NCBI GenBank assembly: GCA_021797555.1
Contig: JAJZZM010000009.1
Location: forward strand, 1 to 52,841
DNA length: 52,841 nucleotides
Direction: 5' to 3'
DNA from: Thermoplasmata archaeon
GTDB lineage: Archaea > Thermoplasmatota > Thermoplasmata > Thermoplasmatales > Thermoplasmataceae
A program made the position numbers and the translations under genes. Below, piece after piece: positions 35,965 to 44,387 of the stretch (positions are counted from its first letter, which is position 1; each line of letters starts with the position of its first letter). The notes under the pieces are model-generated. The model was not told where the DNA came from, did no database searches, and saw only the letters and a list, made by a program, of their open reading frames with translations.

Positions 35965-37158
35965 TCACCTCATTTTTATTGCAAATCCCATTAAATCAGG
36001 TATTATATTTCTATAATTATTCACCATGGTATTACGTATTCCGAATAAGTTTCCTGAAGCCCAGTCGCTAAATATTGATGAAACCATTTCTATATACTCT
36101 TTGGCCTTATCACCTGACATAAATTCAGCCTCAAGCTTTCTTTCCTTTGCAATTTTTGATATCTCACTGCTTTTCATCAATTCGTATTTATATGTTGCAG
36201 GATCAATATTACTAACTGCGGCATCGCCCGCTATAGTTCCTGAAGCTATTGCAGGGCTTATCCCATCAAATGTTAATGGATCAACCAGGCCCAAAGCATC
36301 ACCGCACAAATAAACATTGCTTTTTGATACATTTATGTCCGGGAAACCTGCTTCCGGTATAACCTTTGCCGAATATTCCCTTAATGAGTAACCTTTGACC
36401 ATATCTGATATTCCTGTTTTTTCCATGAAGTCATCTAAAAGCTTTTCAGGCCTGATTTTTCTCTCTACCAACTGATTTATCGGAGAACCTATGCCCACGG
36501 ATATACTATCCTTATATGTATATAAAAATCCTGCAACTAATGGGTCTGTCATAATATATCTCCATGCAACTCCGGAACTTTCATTTTTCATATTAAACAT
36601 TGAATTTATATCCTCTTTTTTTACGGAATAAACTTCTTTTACAGTCTGCACTGCATTTTCAGGCTTTAAATCGTATTTAATTTTTGATTCCATGGATAAT
36701 AATGAATTAACGCCTTCCGCAAGAACAAAGGATTTTGCAGATACTTCGCCTCTATCGGTTGTAATGGATTTTGCAATGCCGTTATCCCAGTTTACCTTTA
36801 ATGCTGTTGTTTTTGGTATTACCATTGCACCGGCATTTTCAGAAACAGATGATAACCATTTGTCAAATTTCAACCTTCCAGTTGTAACAAGATTTTCTGG
36901 GCTAAATTCTATATTTACCGGTTTATCCTTATTATATAATGATAATTTTATTCTTTCAACGTTTCTTTCAAAGGGCATTCCCTCCCCGAATACCGATGTT
37001 ACATAGTCTTTTCTAACCATCGCACCGGATACATTTTTTGACCCGGGTTCAGGCCCCCTTTCAAGAACCAAAACCTTTTTCCCGGATGAAGATGCCCTTA
37101 ATGCTGCCGCCGATCCGGCTGGACCTGCCCCCACTATAACAATATCATACTCAAGCAT
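35965..37158 (-). CDS. fixC: FixC-like ETF:quinone oxidoreductase flavoprotein
   Basis: This 397-residue flavoprotein starts with the FAD-binding YDIVIVGAGPAGSAAALRAS, then VLERGPEPGSKNVSGAMV and later NVYLCGDALGLVDPLTFDGI, all typical of FixC/ETF-QO. It accepts electrons from ETF and passes them through FixX to the quinone pool at the membrane. AGGTGATATAAATG before the start lies inside the end of the etf gene (8-base overlap), so translation is coupled. Order etf-fixC-fixX matches fixABCX operons. Confidence 0.9.
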   Translation of the reverse strand: MLEYDIVIVGAGPAGSAAALRASSSGKKVLVLERGPEPGSKNVSGAMVRKDYVTSVFGEGMPFERNVERIKLSLYNKDKPVNIEFSPENLVTTGRLKFDKWLSSVSENAGAMVIPKTTALKVNWDNGIAKSITTDRGEVSAKSFVLAEGVNSLLSMESKIKYDLKPENAVQTVKEVYSVKKEDINSMFNMKNESSGVAWRYIMTDPLVAGFLYTYKDSISVGIGSPINQLVERKIRPEKLLDDFMEKTGISDMVKGYSLREYSAKVIPEAGFPDINVSKSNVYLCGDALGLVDPLTFDGISPAIASGTIAGDAAVSNIDPATYKYELMKSSEISKIAKERKLEAEFMSGDKAKEYIEMVSSIFSDWASGNLFGIRNTMVNNYRNIIPDLMGFAIKMR

Positions 37159-38977
37159 TTATATCACCTATTTTTTTAATTAATTCAGGAACTATTTCAA
37201 ATATGTCACCGACAACGCCATAATCACAGTTTTCAAATATTGCAGCATCAGGATCATTATTTATTGCAATTATTCTTTTAGCTCCCTGTATACCAACCAA
37301 ATGCTGAATTGCACCTGATATACCAAGCGCCATATAAAGATCTGGCCTTATGGTTGTGCCTGTCTGGCCTACCTGGCGGTCCCTTGGATACCACCCTGAA
37401 TCCGCCAGTGGCTTGCTAACTCCAACAATACCATCTATTTTACCTGCAAGTTTTTCTGCCATTCCTATATTATCCTTATTTACTATGCCCCTTCCAACAC
37501 CAACAACAACTTTAGCTGCCGCAAGTGCATTTGTTTTTTCTATGTTTTCATAATCTGTTATTTTAAATCTTGTTTCAGCATCGTTCAATTCTTCCTTTAT
37601 AATTTCTCCCTTAAAATCTCTTTCAGGCAAAGCAGAGAAAACACCTGATCTTGTCGTAACCATTATAGGTCTGTTATTAGGGCATATAATTGTTGAAGTT
37701 TCTTTCCCACCGAAATCAGGCCTTGTTGATAACAATTGCCCTTTTTCATCAACATCAAAAATTATGCAATCCGCGATTAAGCCTGTGTTAACAACTATTG
37801 CAGTTGTTGATGCTAATTCCCTTGCTGTTGCAGTTCCGGGGAAAAATAATGAATTCGGCTTATATTTATTTATCATCAACGATAAAGCCCTTGTATATAT
37901 ATCATTATCATATGTTTTTCCATTTTTTGTTTCACAGTAGTAAACCTTGTCTGCACCATATTTAAAAGCATCGTCTATTAAATTCTCTTCCTTTTCACCT
38001 ATTATAACTGCACCTAATTTTGTATCCATTAAATCTGAAACTCTCCTTGCTGCACCAAGTATTTCTAAGGATGTTTTGTTTAATTCACCATCCATATGAT
38101 CTATATATACCCAGATATCCTCATCTACTTTAGTAACAGGTTTAGGCTTTTCATATGCATTTTCCATGGATTTCATGCCTTTTATGGATTCCTTTATTCT
38201 GGATATTAAAAAATCTACTGTTTTATTCAAATCATCGTTTTTTATTATTTCCGGGTTTCTCATTTTTGGTGGTGGCCTTACCCTGATAACCTTTGTAGGT
38301 GATGCAGCCAGGCCTATTTTCTTTGGATCTGCATTTATATCGGTTTTTGATAATCTCTTAACATTAAATGTTTTTGCCTTTATCATTCCTTCTAAAGTTG
38401 CTTCTCTGGGATCATTTGAATCCTCCAGCATTGTAACAACCAGAGGCATTTTAACCTCTATTGTTTCCTTGTCGAATTCTGTTCTTTTTATAAGTTTAAC
38501 TGTATTAGTTTCAGTGTTTACATCTATTATTTTATCAGTATATGCAACAGCAGGTATTCCAAGCCATCTTGCTATCTGCGGTCCAACCTGCTGCGTTTCA
38601 CCATCAACTGCTCTTCTTCCGGCTATTATTATATCGGCTCCACCGATTTTTTTAATTCCCTGTGATACAGTATATGAAGTTGCCCATGTATCTGATCCTG
38701 CCATTGCTGCATCCGTTACAAGGTATATGTCATCTGCACCCATTGATACCGCCTCCCTTAGTGATAAATCTCCTCTTGGTGGGCCCATGGAAACTATCGT
38801 AACGGTGCCGCCATATTTTTCTTTTAATCTTAGCGCCTCTTCTATGGCGTGTAAATCCGGGGGATTAATTATTGCAGGCACTCCTTCTCTTACCAAATTA
38901 TTTGTTACCGGATCTATTCTTAAATCATCAGCATCCGGAACCTGTTTTACAGAAACCACAATTTTAATGCCTTTCAT
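37151..38977 (-). CDS. Fused electron transfer flavoprotein (beta and alpha in one chain)
   Basis: This 608-residue protein has EtfB (FixA-like) at about residues 1-260 and EtfA (FixB-like) at about 275-608. The beta part has VVSVKQVPDADDLRIDP and RAVDGETQQVGPQIARW, the D-G-x-x-Q-V-G-P pattern of the group that binds a second FAD for bifurcation. The alpha part ends with the FAD site GVSKPLADSGWYPRDRQVGQ, TGTTIRPDLYMALGISGA and INNDPDAAIFENCDYGVVGD. It takes electrons from acyl-CoA or related dehydrogenases, or bifurcates electrons from NADH. It is the first gene of etf-fixC-fixX. Confidence 0.92.
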   Translation of the reverse strand: MKGIKIVVSVKQVPDADDLRIDPVTNNLVREGVPAIINPPDLHAIEEALRLKEKYGGTVTIVSMGPPRGDLSLREAVSMGADDIYLVTDAAMAGSDTWATSYTVSQGIKKIGGADIIIAGRRAVDGETQQVGPQIARWLGIPAVAYTDKIIDVNTETNTVKLIKRTEFDKETIEVKMPLVVTMLEDSNDPREATLEGMIKAKTFNVKRLSKTDINADPKKIGLAASPTKVIRVRPPPKMRNPEIIKNDDLNKTVDFLISRIKESIKGMKSMENAYEKPKPVTKVDEDIWVYIDHMDGELNKTSLEILGAARRVSDLMDTKLGAVIIGEKEENLIDDAFKYGADKVYYCETKNGKTYDNDIYTRALSLMINKYKPNSLFFPGTATARELASTTAIVVNTGLIADCIIFDVDEKGQLLSTRPDFGGKETSTIICPNNRPIMVTTRSGVFSALPERDFKGEIIKEELNDAETRFKITDYENIEKTNALAAAKVVVGVGRGIVNKDNIGMAEKLAGKIDGIVGVSKPLADSGWYPRDRQVGQTGTTIRPDLYMALGISGAIQHLVGIQGAKRIIAINNDPDAAIFENCDYGVVGDIFEIVPELIKKIGDINA

Positions 38978-39246
38978 AGTTCCATATCGTTTGTGCTATT
39001 AAAAAACTTTTTAAAAGGAAATAATATAATAATTCGGATTTTTTTATTTTATATATAAATTAATTTTCAAAAATTAACAATTTCCATAAAATTAAAATAA
39101 TGATATATTTAACAAAGGTTATGGTTTCTGTTAACAATGTTAACATGTGCTTTGGATGTTGCCATCCCTAAAAATTCAGGAATGTTTAAATTTCCTGGTT
39201 CTAACCAAGTTTTTTAACTATAAAAACCAGAATATAATTAATAATA

Positions 39247-39987
39247 TTATTTATAGGTAATAAAGCCAAACCTATACTTTCTTATAAAATAAACAAAAAC
39301 AAGAAATAATATAGCCAGAGATGTTAAACTTAGAATTAATTCATTAAAAGTGCTTCCATATAAATAATTTAAATAAAATGAACTCAAAAATGGGCTTGCA
39401 CCAATTACAAGGCCGAAAAATGTTCCTGCGGCACATGCAGGGCATACACCAATAGCACCTATTAATGATACAGCGGATTTCCTTTTTGATTGCAAATTCA
39501 TAAATGATATTGAAACTATGGAACCTCCAATTACTGAAGCTGCTATAAGCGATAAAATCTGGAAAGGGTAAATATATATTCCTATAATATTTGCGTAATA
39601 AACTAGCAGGTTAGGTGTAAACATGGGCTCTCCATATAAAAATATAACAGTATGAGGATAATAATATGCTGCAGATGGCATTATATGTATTAATCCGCCA
39701 GCTATGGCCAAAATTACTGCATATATAAACGTTATTAAATAAAAATGTTTTAATTTTGGCATATTAAATTTATCCTTTATAATTTTATATATCTGAAACC
39801 CTATCATTACTGAACCTGCAATAAATAAAATGTCTGCTATTGCTGTATATATTTCCGCATAATACAATGTTTTATGATAATTTAAGGCTGTTGGATAAAA
39901 ATAATTTCCATATTTAGAATAAAATTCATATGCATTTATTATAAGCAAAATCCCAACAAACAAAATAATAATATTTTTATTTTTCAT
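39247..39987 (-). CDS. Polytopic membrane protein with a CPACAAG motif
   Basis: This 246-residue protein has about six membrane helices. Between helices five and six is GAIGVCPACAAGTFFGLVIG, a C-P-x-C pair at the membrane face; the cysteines could bind metal or be redox active. The C-terminus is YFIRKYRFGF, positively charged. Some archaeal membrane proteins near oxidases carry this C-P-x-C-A-A/G element, but I cannot name the family. It stands alone between the etf and citrate synthase units, with noncoding gaps on both sides. Confidence 0.7.
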   Translation of the reverse strand: MKNKNIIILFVGILLIINAYEFYSKYGNYFYPTALNYHKTLYYAEIYTAIADILFIAGSVMIGFQIYKIIKDKFNMPKLKHFYLITFIYAVILAIAGGLIHIMPSAAYYYPHTVIFLYGEPMFTPNLLVYYANIIGIYIYPFQILSLIAASVIGGSIVSISFMNLQSKRKSAVSLIGAIGVCPACAAGTFFGLVIGASPFLSSFYLNYLYGSTFNELILSLTSLAILFLVFVYFIRKYRFGFITYK

Positions 39988-40149
39988 GTAATCAAAGTTA
40001 ATAATTAAATAAATATTTAAATGTAGAATAGTATCTATAATTAATTAGCATCTTTATAATTTGACGTAGTTAACTATTTAAATAAAAATTTATAAAAATA
40101 CTTTTTTACCTAACATAATATTTAAATTTCATTTAATAATGTTATAATC

Positions 40150-40572
40150 ATGAGTCTTGAAATAAAAAATATTATGCATAAGCCTCCGGTTTATATAGAC
40201 GAAAATTCGACTATATACGAAGGCACTAAGAAAATGTCAGATGAAAATAAAGGTTCACTGCTAATAGGAAATAATGATAAATTAACCGGCATTGTAACAG
40301 AACGTGATATTATACGGGCAATTGCAAGTGGAAAGGATTTAAATACAAAAATTATTGAAATAGCAACAAGGGAAAATTTGATAACAATAAATGAAGAAGA
40401 CAATATTGTAAAGGCCGCAGTTTTGATGAGCAAACATAATATACGGCACTTAATAGTGAAATCTGGCGATAAAACTTCAGGAATGTTATCTACACGTGAT
40501 TTAATGCGTGAAAAGAACACATTGAAAGAATTGTCAAAGGTTAAGAGTTCAGATTGGTATGGAAGTGATTAA
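40150..40572 (+). CDS. Two-CBS-domain protein linked to citrate synthase
   Basis: This 140-residue protein has two CBS motifs, about residues 1-60 (HKPPVYIDENSTIYEGTKKM, TGIVTERDIIRAIASG) and 68-130 (LMSKHNIRHLIVKSGDKTSG, TRDLMRE). It resembles the CBS protein at 8186. The stop TAA is one base from the citrate synthase start, so the two are one operon. It may sense AMP/ATP and report energy state to central carbon flux; that is inference. Confidence 0.88.
   Translation: MSLEIKNIMHKPPVYIDENSTIYEGTKKMSDENKGSLLIGNNDKLTGIVTERDIIRAIASGKDLNTKIIEIATRENLITINEEDNIVKAAVLMSKHNIRHLIVKSGDKTSGMLSTRDLMREKNTLKELSKVKSSDWYGSD
40560..40568 (+). promoter_or_regulatory. Shine-Dalgarno sequence that decides the citrate synthase start
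   Basis: GGAAGTGAT resembles the anti-Shine-Dalgarno complement GGAGGTGAT and lies 5 bases before the ATG at 40574, inside the end of the CBS gene. An ATG at 40559 just before it is in frame with citrate synthase but would place this site inside the protein, so 40574 is preferred. Confidence 0.6.
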
Positions 40573-40573
40573 A

Positions 40574-41698
40574 ATGGCAGTAAGTCTTGGATTAGAAGAT
40601 GTTTTTATAAAATATACAGGTTTAACATATATAGATGGCAATGCAGGGATATTAAGATATCGTGGTTACGATGTAAATGACCTTGTAAAAAATTGTTCCT
40701 TTGAGGAAGTAGCATATTTAATGACGTATGGAGAATTGCCAAATAAGGCGCAATTATCAAAATTTAAGGATGAATTAAAAAGCAATTATAAATTGCCTGA
40801 CCATGTATTATCGTTAATATCAGAATTGCCTGAAGAATCAGATACATTAACCATGATGGAAACAGCATTTGCATCATTATCATCAGGGGATTATAAATGG
40901 GATAAGGATAATGATAAAAAACAGGTAGCAAAAATAATGGGGGAGGACCTTGGCATAATATCAAATATATACAGGCATAAATCAGGCAAAAAATTACAGA
41001 ACCCCGACCCAAGATATGATTATGCTGAGGCATTTTTAAGAAATTGCTTTGACGATAATATAACCGAGAAGAAAATAAATGCAATGAATTCTGCATTAAT
41101 AATATATATAGACCATGAAGTGCCTGCTTCAACAACAGCGGCCTTGGTTGCATCATCAACCTTATCAGATATGTATTCATGCATAACAGCTGCAATAGCC
41201 GCATTAAAAGGACCACTGCATGGTGGGGCCGCCGAAGCAGCATATAAACAGTTGCTGGCAATAAAAACTACCGATAATGTCGAACCATGGTTCAATGAAA
41301 ATATTATTGATGGCAAAAAGAGATTAATGGGGTTCGGCCACAGAGTTTATAGAACATATGACCCTAGAATGAAAATATTTAAGGGCATAGCTGAAGATAT
41401 GATAGAAGACCGTGAGCAGAAAAAATTGCTTGATATTGCAGAGAAATTAGAGGATTTAGGTGTAAAAAACTTCGGTTCAAAGGGAATATATCCAAATACC
41501 GATTATTACTCCGGTCTGGTATTCAATGAAATTGGATTTCCCATAACAATGTTTACAACATTATTTGGTTTTTCAAGGGTTTTAGGATGGCTGGCACATA
41601 TAACTGAATATGTTGAGGATGAGGAGAGATTAATCAGGCCGAGAGCTGTTTATACTGGACCTGATAGGAGGGATTTTATAAAAATTGAATATAGATAA
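40574..41698 (+). CDS. gltA: Citrate synthase
   Basis: This 374-residue enzyme (start at MAVSLGLEDVF) condenses oxaloacetate and acetyl-CoA. It has IDGNAGILRYRGYDV at the N-terminus and the catalytic residues in GPLHGGAAEAAYKQL, MGFGHRVYRTYDPR and NTDYYSGLVF (His, His, Asp). The length and sequence match the short dimeric archaeal form known from Thermoplasma. It follows the CBS gene by one base. Malate dehydrogenase follows after 295 noncoding bases. Confidence 0.95.
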   Translation: MAVSLGLEDVFIKYTGLTYIDGNAGILRYRGYDVNDLVKNCSFEEVAYLMTYGELPNKAQLSKFKDELKSNYKLPDHVLSLISELPEESDTLTMMETAFASLSSGDYKWDKDNDKKQVAKIMGEDLGIISNIYRHKSGKKLQNPDPRYDYAEAFLRNCFDDNITEKKINAMNSALIIYIDHEVPASTTAALVASSTLSDMYSCITAAIAALKGPLHGGAAEAAYKQLLAIKTTDNVEPWFNENIIDGKKRLMGFGHRVYRTYDPRMKIFKGIAEDMIEDREQKKLLDIAEKLEDLGVKNFGSKGIYPNTDYYSGLVFNEIGFPITMFTTLFGFSRVLGWLAHITEYVEDEERLIRPRAVYTGPDRRDFIKIEYR

Positions 41699-41993
41699 AT
41701 TTTGAATTTATTTTTTTATCTTTACAAAATAAATTTTTAATAAATATTGCAATGTTATTTACAATGTTTTTGCATAGATTTGATAATAAATTAGGCATAA
41801 TAAAAATTTAAATGAATGAAATGAATGTTTTGTTTAATATTGTTTAATTTGACTAACTGTTGTGAGACAGAGGTCCTGTGCATTAGTGAGTAGAATATGC
41901 AACCGTGTCTATTATTCAAACAAATAGTTATATTTTAAAAATTTCTTTTTTAGACAATACAAAAATATTTAATTTTAATGATAATACCATATT

Positions 41994-42962
41994 ATGGATA
42001 AAAAGATCTCTATTATAGGCGCAGGCGCAGTAGGCGCAAGTGTTGCACAGGTTCTTGCAATAAAGGATATAGCTGATATAAATATTTTTGATATTGTTGA
42101 GGGCGTTGCAGAGGGAAAAGCTCTGGATATACAGGAAGGCGCACCGCATTTCGGTTTTGATTGCAAATTGAAGGGTTATTGTACAAAAGACGAGAAAATG
42201 TATGAAAACCTTAAAGGATCGGATGTAATTATTGTTACTGCAGGACTTGCAAGAAAGCCAGGTATGAGTAGGGACGACCTGCTGGTAAAAAATATAGGTA
42301 TAATGAAAGATGTCGGTGAAAAAATAAAAAAATATTCTCCAGATTCCATTATAGTTACAGTTACAAATCCTGCAGACATAATGGCATATGTAATAGAAAA
42401 AGCTTCTGGAATAAGCCCCAAAAGAATAATAGGGCTTGGTGGATCACTTGATAGTTCAAGATTTAGAACATTTTTAGCAGAGGCTTTAGATGTTTCAGTA
42501 GAAGATGTAAATGCATTTGTTATTGGTGGCCATGGTGATGATATGGTTCCATTCATAAGATATTCAAGTGTTTCCGGAATACCAATATCAGATTTATTAA
42601 GCGATGAGAAAATAAATGAAATAATAAAAAGAACAAGATTTGGCGGAGGAGAAATAGTTAATTATTATAAAACTGGAAGTGCCTTTTATGCCCCATCAAT
42701 TTCAATATCAGTAATGGTGGAATCAATAATAAAGGATAAAAAAAGGGTAATACCATGTGCTGCATATTTAACAGATGAACATGCAAAACATTATGGAATA
42801 AATAATATGTTTATTGGAGTTCCAATAAAAATAGGCAAAAACGGTGTTGAGAAAATATACGATTTAAACTTTAATGACGATGAATTAACAGCATGGAATA
42901 AAGGCGTAGAATCTGTTAAGAAGAACTGCAAGATAGCTGATGACTATTTTGCTAAAAACTAA
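41994..42962 (+). CDS. mdh: Malate dehydrogenase (LDH-like type)
   Basis: This 322-residue enzyme has the NAD site SIIGAGAVGASVAQVLAIKD, the substrate loop GLARKPGMSRDDLLVKN with arginine as expected for malate instead of lactate, TVTNPADIMAYV, and the catalytic histidine in IGGHGDDMVPF. It oxidises malate to oxaloacetate for the citrate synthase encoded upstream. The start ATG lies about 25 bases after AATATTTAATTTT, a TATA-like box. Its own promoter fits the 295-base gap before it. Confidence 0.94.
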   Translation: MDKKISIIGAGAVGASVAQVLAIKDIADINIFDIVEGVAEGKALDIQEGAPHFGFDCKLKGYCTKDEKMYENLKGSDVIIVTAGLARKPGMSRDDLLVKNIGIMKDVGEKIKKYSPDSIIVTVTNPADIMAYVIEKASGISPKRIIGLGGSLDSSRFRTFLAEALDVSVEDVNAFVIGGHGDDMVPFIRYSSVSGIPISDLLSDEKINEIIKRTRFGGGEIVNYYKTGSAFYAPSISISVMVESIIKDKKRVIPCAAYLTDEHAKHYGINNMFIGVPIKIGKNGVEKIYDLNFNDDELTAWNKGVESVKKNCKIADDYFAKN

Positions 42963-43169
42963 TTATATTTTAATTTTATATCTATCATTTTCTTTATATA
43001 ATGTTCCTTAATATTTAGTTTATAAACGTTTAACCATAAATTTTTCTATTATTATAATAAACCCTATTAACAGTTACTGTTATTATATGTTATATCTAAT
43101 TTCCAATAATAATATATTCCTTATTTGCAATCTATTTTAATTTATTGTTGCTTAACTTTACGAATGCAG
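42963..43169. other. Noncoding gap between mdh and the insertion element
   Basis: This AT-rich stretch holds the end of the mdh transcript. Its last 38 bases (43132-43169) read on the reverse strand as AFVKLSNNKLK then TAG, the continuation of the DeoR-like remnant on the other side of the insertion element. Confidence 0.4.
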
Positions 43170-43198
43170 TCGTGTACAATTTTTTGTGTAAATATAAA
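43170..43198 (+). repeat. Left terminal inverted repeat of the IS256-type element
   Basis: It begins TCGTGTAC and ends AAATATAAA; the partner is at 44091-44119. Five of 29 positions differ between the two ends. Confidence 0.75.
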
Positions 43199-43200
43199 CC

Positions 43201-43236
43201 CCCTGTTAATAATGAAATGATCATTAAATAACAGGG
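43201..43236. repeat. Strong hairpin in the transposase leader
   Basis: CCCTGTTAATAATGA pairs with TCATTAAATAACAGGG across a short AATGA loop. It is followed by GAGGAATACCTC and then AGGAGGTAATAAAATATG, the ribosome site of the transposase gene. Such leader hairpins can limit transposase translation from outside transcripts; the role here is inference. Confidence 0.5.
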
Positions 43237-43272
43237 AGGAATACCTCTTTTGAAGTCAGGAGGTAATAAAAT

Positions 43273-44097
43273 ATGGAATATGACAATATAAACATATCGA
43301 ATGTAGAAGATATAATAGAACAGACAGTTAAAGAGCAGATTGAAAAGTTAATGAAGATAGAACAGGACCAGTATTTAGAGGAGAATCCAGGAATAAAGAA
43401 CGGCCATTACAAAAGGAATTTAAGGACAAAGTACGGTGAATTGAAGGAGTTAAAGGTACCGAGGAACAGGGATAATAAATTCCACAGTGCTGTAATTGAA
43501 TATAATAAAACAATAGGGTTGGAAGAATTAATAACATCATTATACTCAAATGGTGTATCCACAAGGAAGATATCTGATATATTAAACAATATATTTAAAA
43601 ATAGGTATTCACCATCATCAATATCAAGAATAACCGATATAACACTGGAAGAGGTAAATAAATTTTTAAACAGATTAAAACCCAAAATAAAGGAAAAGAA
43701 TGTAGAAATAGTAGATGATGCAAATAGGATGTTTAAATGCATTAACAAGGAAGAGGCAATAATAAGATCCAATGAGTTTAAGAATAATTATGAAAGGAGG
43801 TATCCCGATGTAATATACAATACTGAGATTAAATTGGGTGAATTATTGAGATTCTATGATTATCCATTAAAAATAAGGAATTCACTTAAATCTACAAATA
43901 TAATAGAAAGGATGAATGAGGAGATAAGAAGAAGAATAAAAACAATATCATCATTCCCTGATGAGGATTCTGCAATGAAGATATTCTATTTGAAATCAAT
44001 AGAGTTCAATTCAAAGCACATATTCAGGAAGATAAACGGATATATTAAATGCAATGATGAAATTAAGGAAATGTTCAACAAGAGGTACCCTTTATAA
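43273..44097 (+). CDS. IS256-family transposase with in-frame loss of the DDE core
   Basis: This 274-residue protein keeps the N-terminal DNA-binding region (GHYKRNLRTKYGELKELKVP, the family's Y-x-R-x-x-x-T-x-x-G block) and SLYSNGVSTRKISDIL. It also keeps the C-terminal block RNSLKSTNIIERMNEEIRRR, the conserved T-x-N-x-x-E-R-x-N-x-E-x-R-R that holds the catalytic glutamate. Between residues about 145 and 160 the segment with both catalytic aspartates, normally about 130 residues, is absent and the frame is kept. It cannot be active alone, but might bind the ends and be mobilised or repress a full copy. AGGAGGT lies 8 bases before the ATG. Confidence 0.8.
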   Translation: MEYDNINISNVEDIIEQTVKEQIEKLMKIEQDQYLEENPGIKNGHYKRNLRTKYGELKELKVPRNRDNKFHSAVIEYNKTIGLEELITSLYSNGVSTRKISDILNNIFKNRYSPSSISRITDITLEEVNKFLNRLKPKIKEKNVEIVDDANRMFKCINKEEAIIRSNEFKNNYERRYPDVIYNTEIKLGELLRFYDYPLKIRNSLKSTNIIERMNEEIRRRIKTISSFPDEDSAMKIFYLKSIEFNSKHIFRKINGYIKCNDEIKEMFNKRYPL

Positions 44098-44119
44098 ATA
44101 CACAGAATATGGTACACGA
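44091..44119 (-). repeat. Right terminal inverted repeat of the IS256-type element
   Basis: It is the partner of 43170-43198 and overlaps the last two codons and the stop codon of the transposase gene, a compact arrangement common in insertion sequences. Confidence 0.75.
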
Positions 44120-44387
44120 TCTTATCATTAATCCCTGATATTATTTTGGAAAAATCTGATAATAGCATTAAATGAGCAGTCTTTTTCATTATTGCCTCAA
44201 GCATATCCAATGCCGGTATATTGCTTGCGCCCCCCATATTGGTGTTATCAATGCCTCTATGTTCCATCTTTTCACAGGAAATTTAAATATCAACCAAATT
44301 TTGGATAATTCAATTTTAGTTTTAAAGCAAAATCTTATATTTTATTTAATTATATCATCTCATAAAATATATATTGGTGGTTATTTA

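Larger units (their letters stand above)
43170..44119 (+). mobile_element. IS256-family element with deleted transposase core
   Basis: The 950-base unit is bounded by 29-base terminal inverted repeats, left TCGTGTACAATTTTTTGTGT (43170 on) and right TCGTGTACCATATTCTGTGT (reverse complement from 44119), identical at 24 of 29 positions. It contains one gene, an IS256-type transposase missing its catalytic middle. Flanking bases (CGAATGCAG and TCTTATCAT) show no target duplication. It lies between mdh and sdhA and may influence either. Confidence 0.8.
43132..44267 (-). pseudogene. DeoR-like sensor domain remnant split by the insertion element
   Basis: On the reverse strand 44267-44120 reads [20 protein letters not shown] then [20 protein letters not shown] and IISGINDK. 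This fits the DeoR C-terminal pattern G-I-D ... G-A-S-x-P-x-L-x-E-A-x-M-x-x-x-A. If the element at 43170-44119 is removed, the frame continues without a break as INDKTAFVKLSNNKLK to a TAG at 43132-43134. DeoR proteins have S-K-x-x-x-x-x-A-F-V-K at this spot, so the join is meaningful. There is no helix-turn-helix part, and upstream the frame shifts, so it was already a fragment. Confidence 0.5.

Noticed and set aside
38166-39002. Long + strand open frame of 278 codons opposite the etf gene
   Set aside because: It is a shadow of the reverse-strand etf gene; composition follows the opposite strand and no protein motif is visible.
41699-41993. Possible small RNA in the gap before mdh (region near 41850-41920 is less AT-rich, with short G-rich pieces)
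   Set aside because: No convincing C/D box pair, hairpin or tRNA-like fold could be drawn; only a richer stretch in a normal promoter gap.
43161-44128. Target-site duplication flanking the IS256-type element
   Set aside because: The nine bases on the two sides, CGAATGCAG and TCTTATCAT, do not match, so no duplication is claimed.
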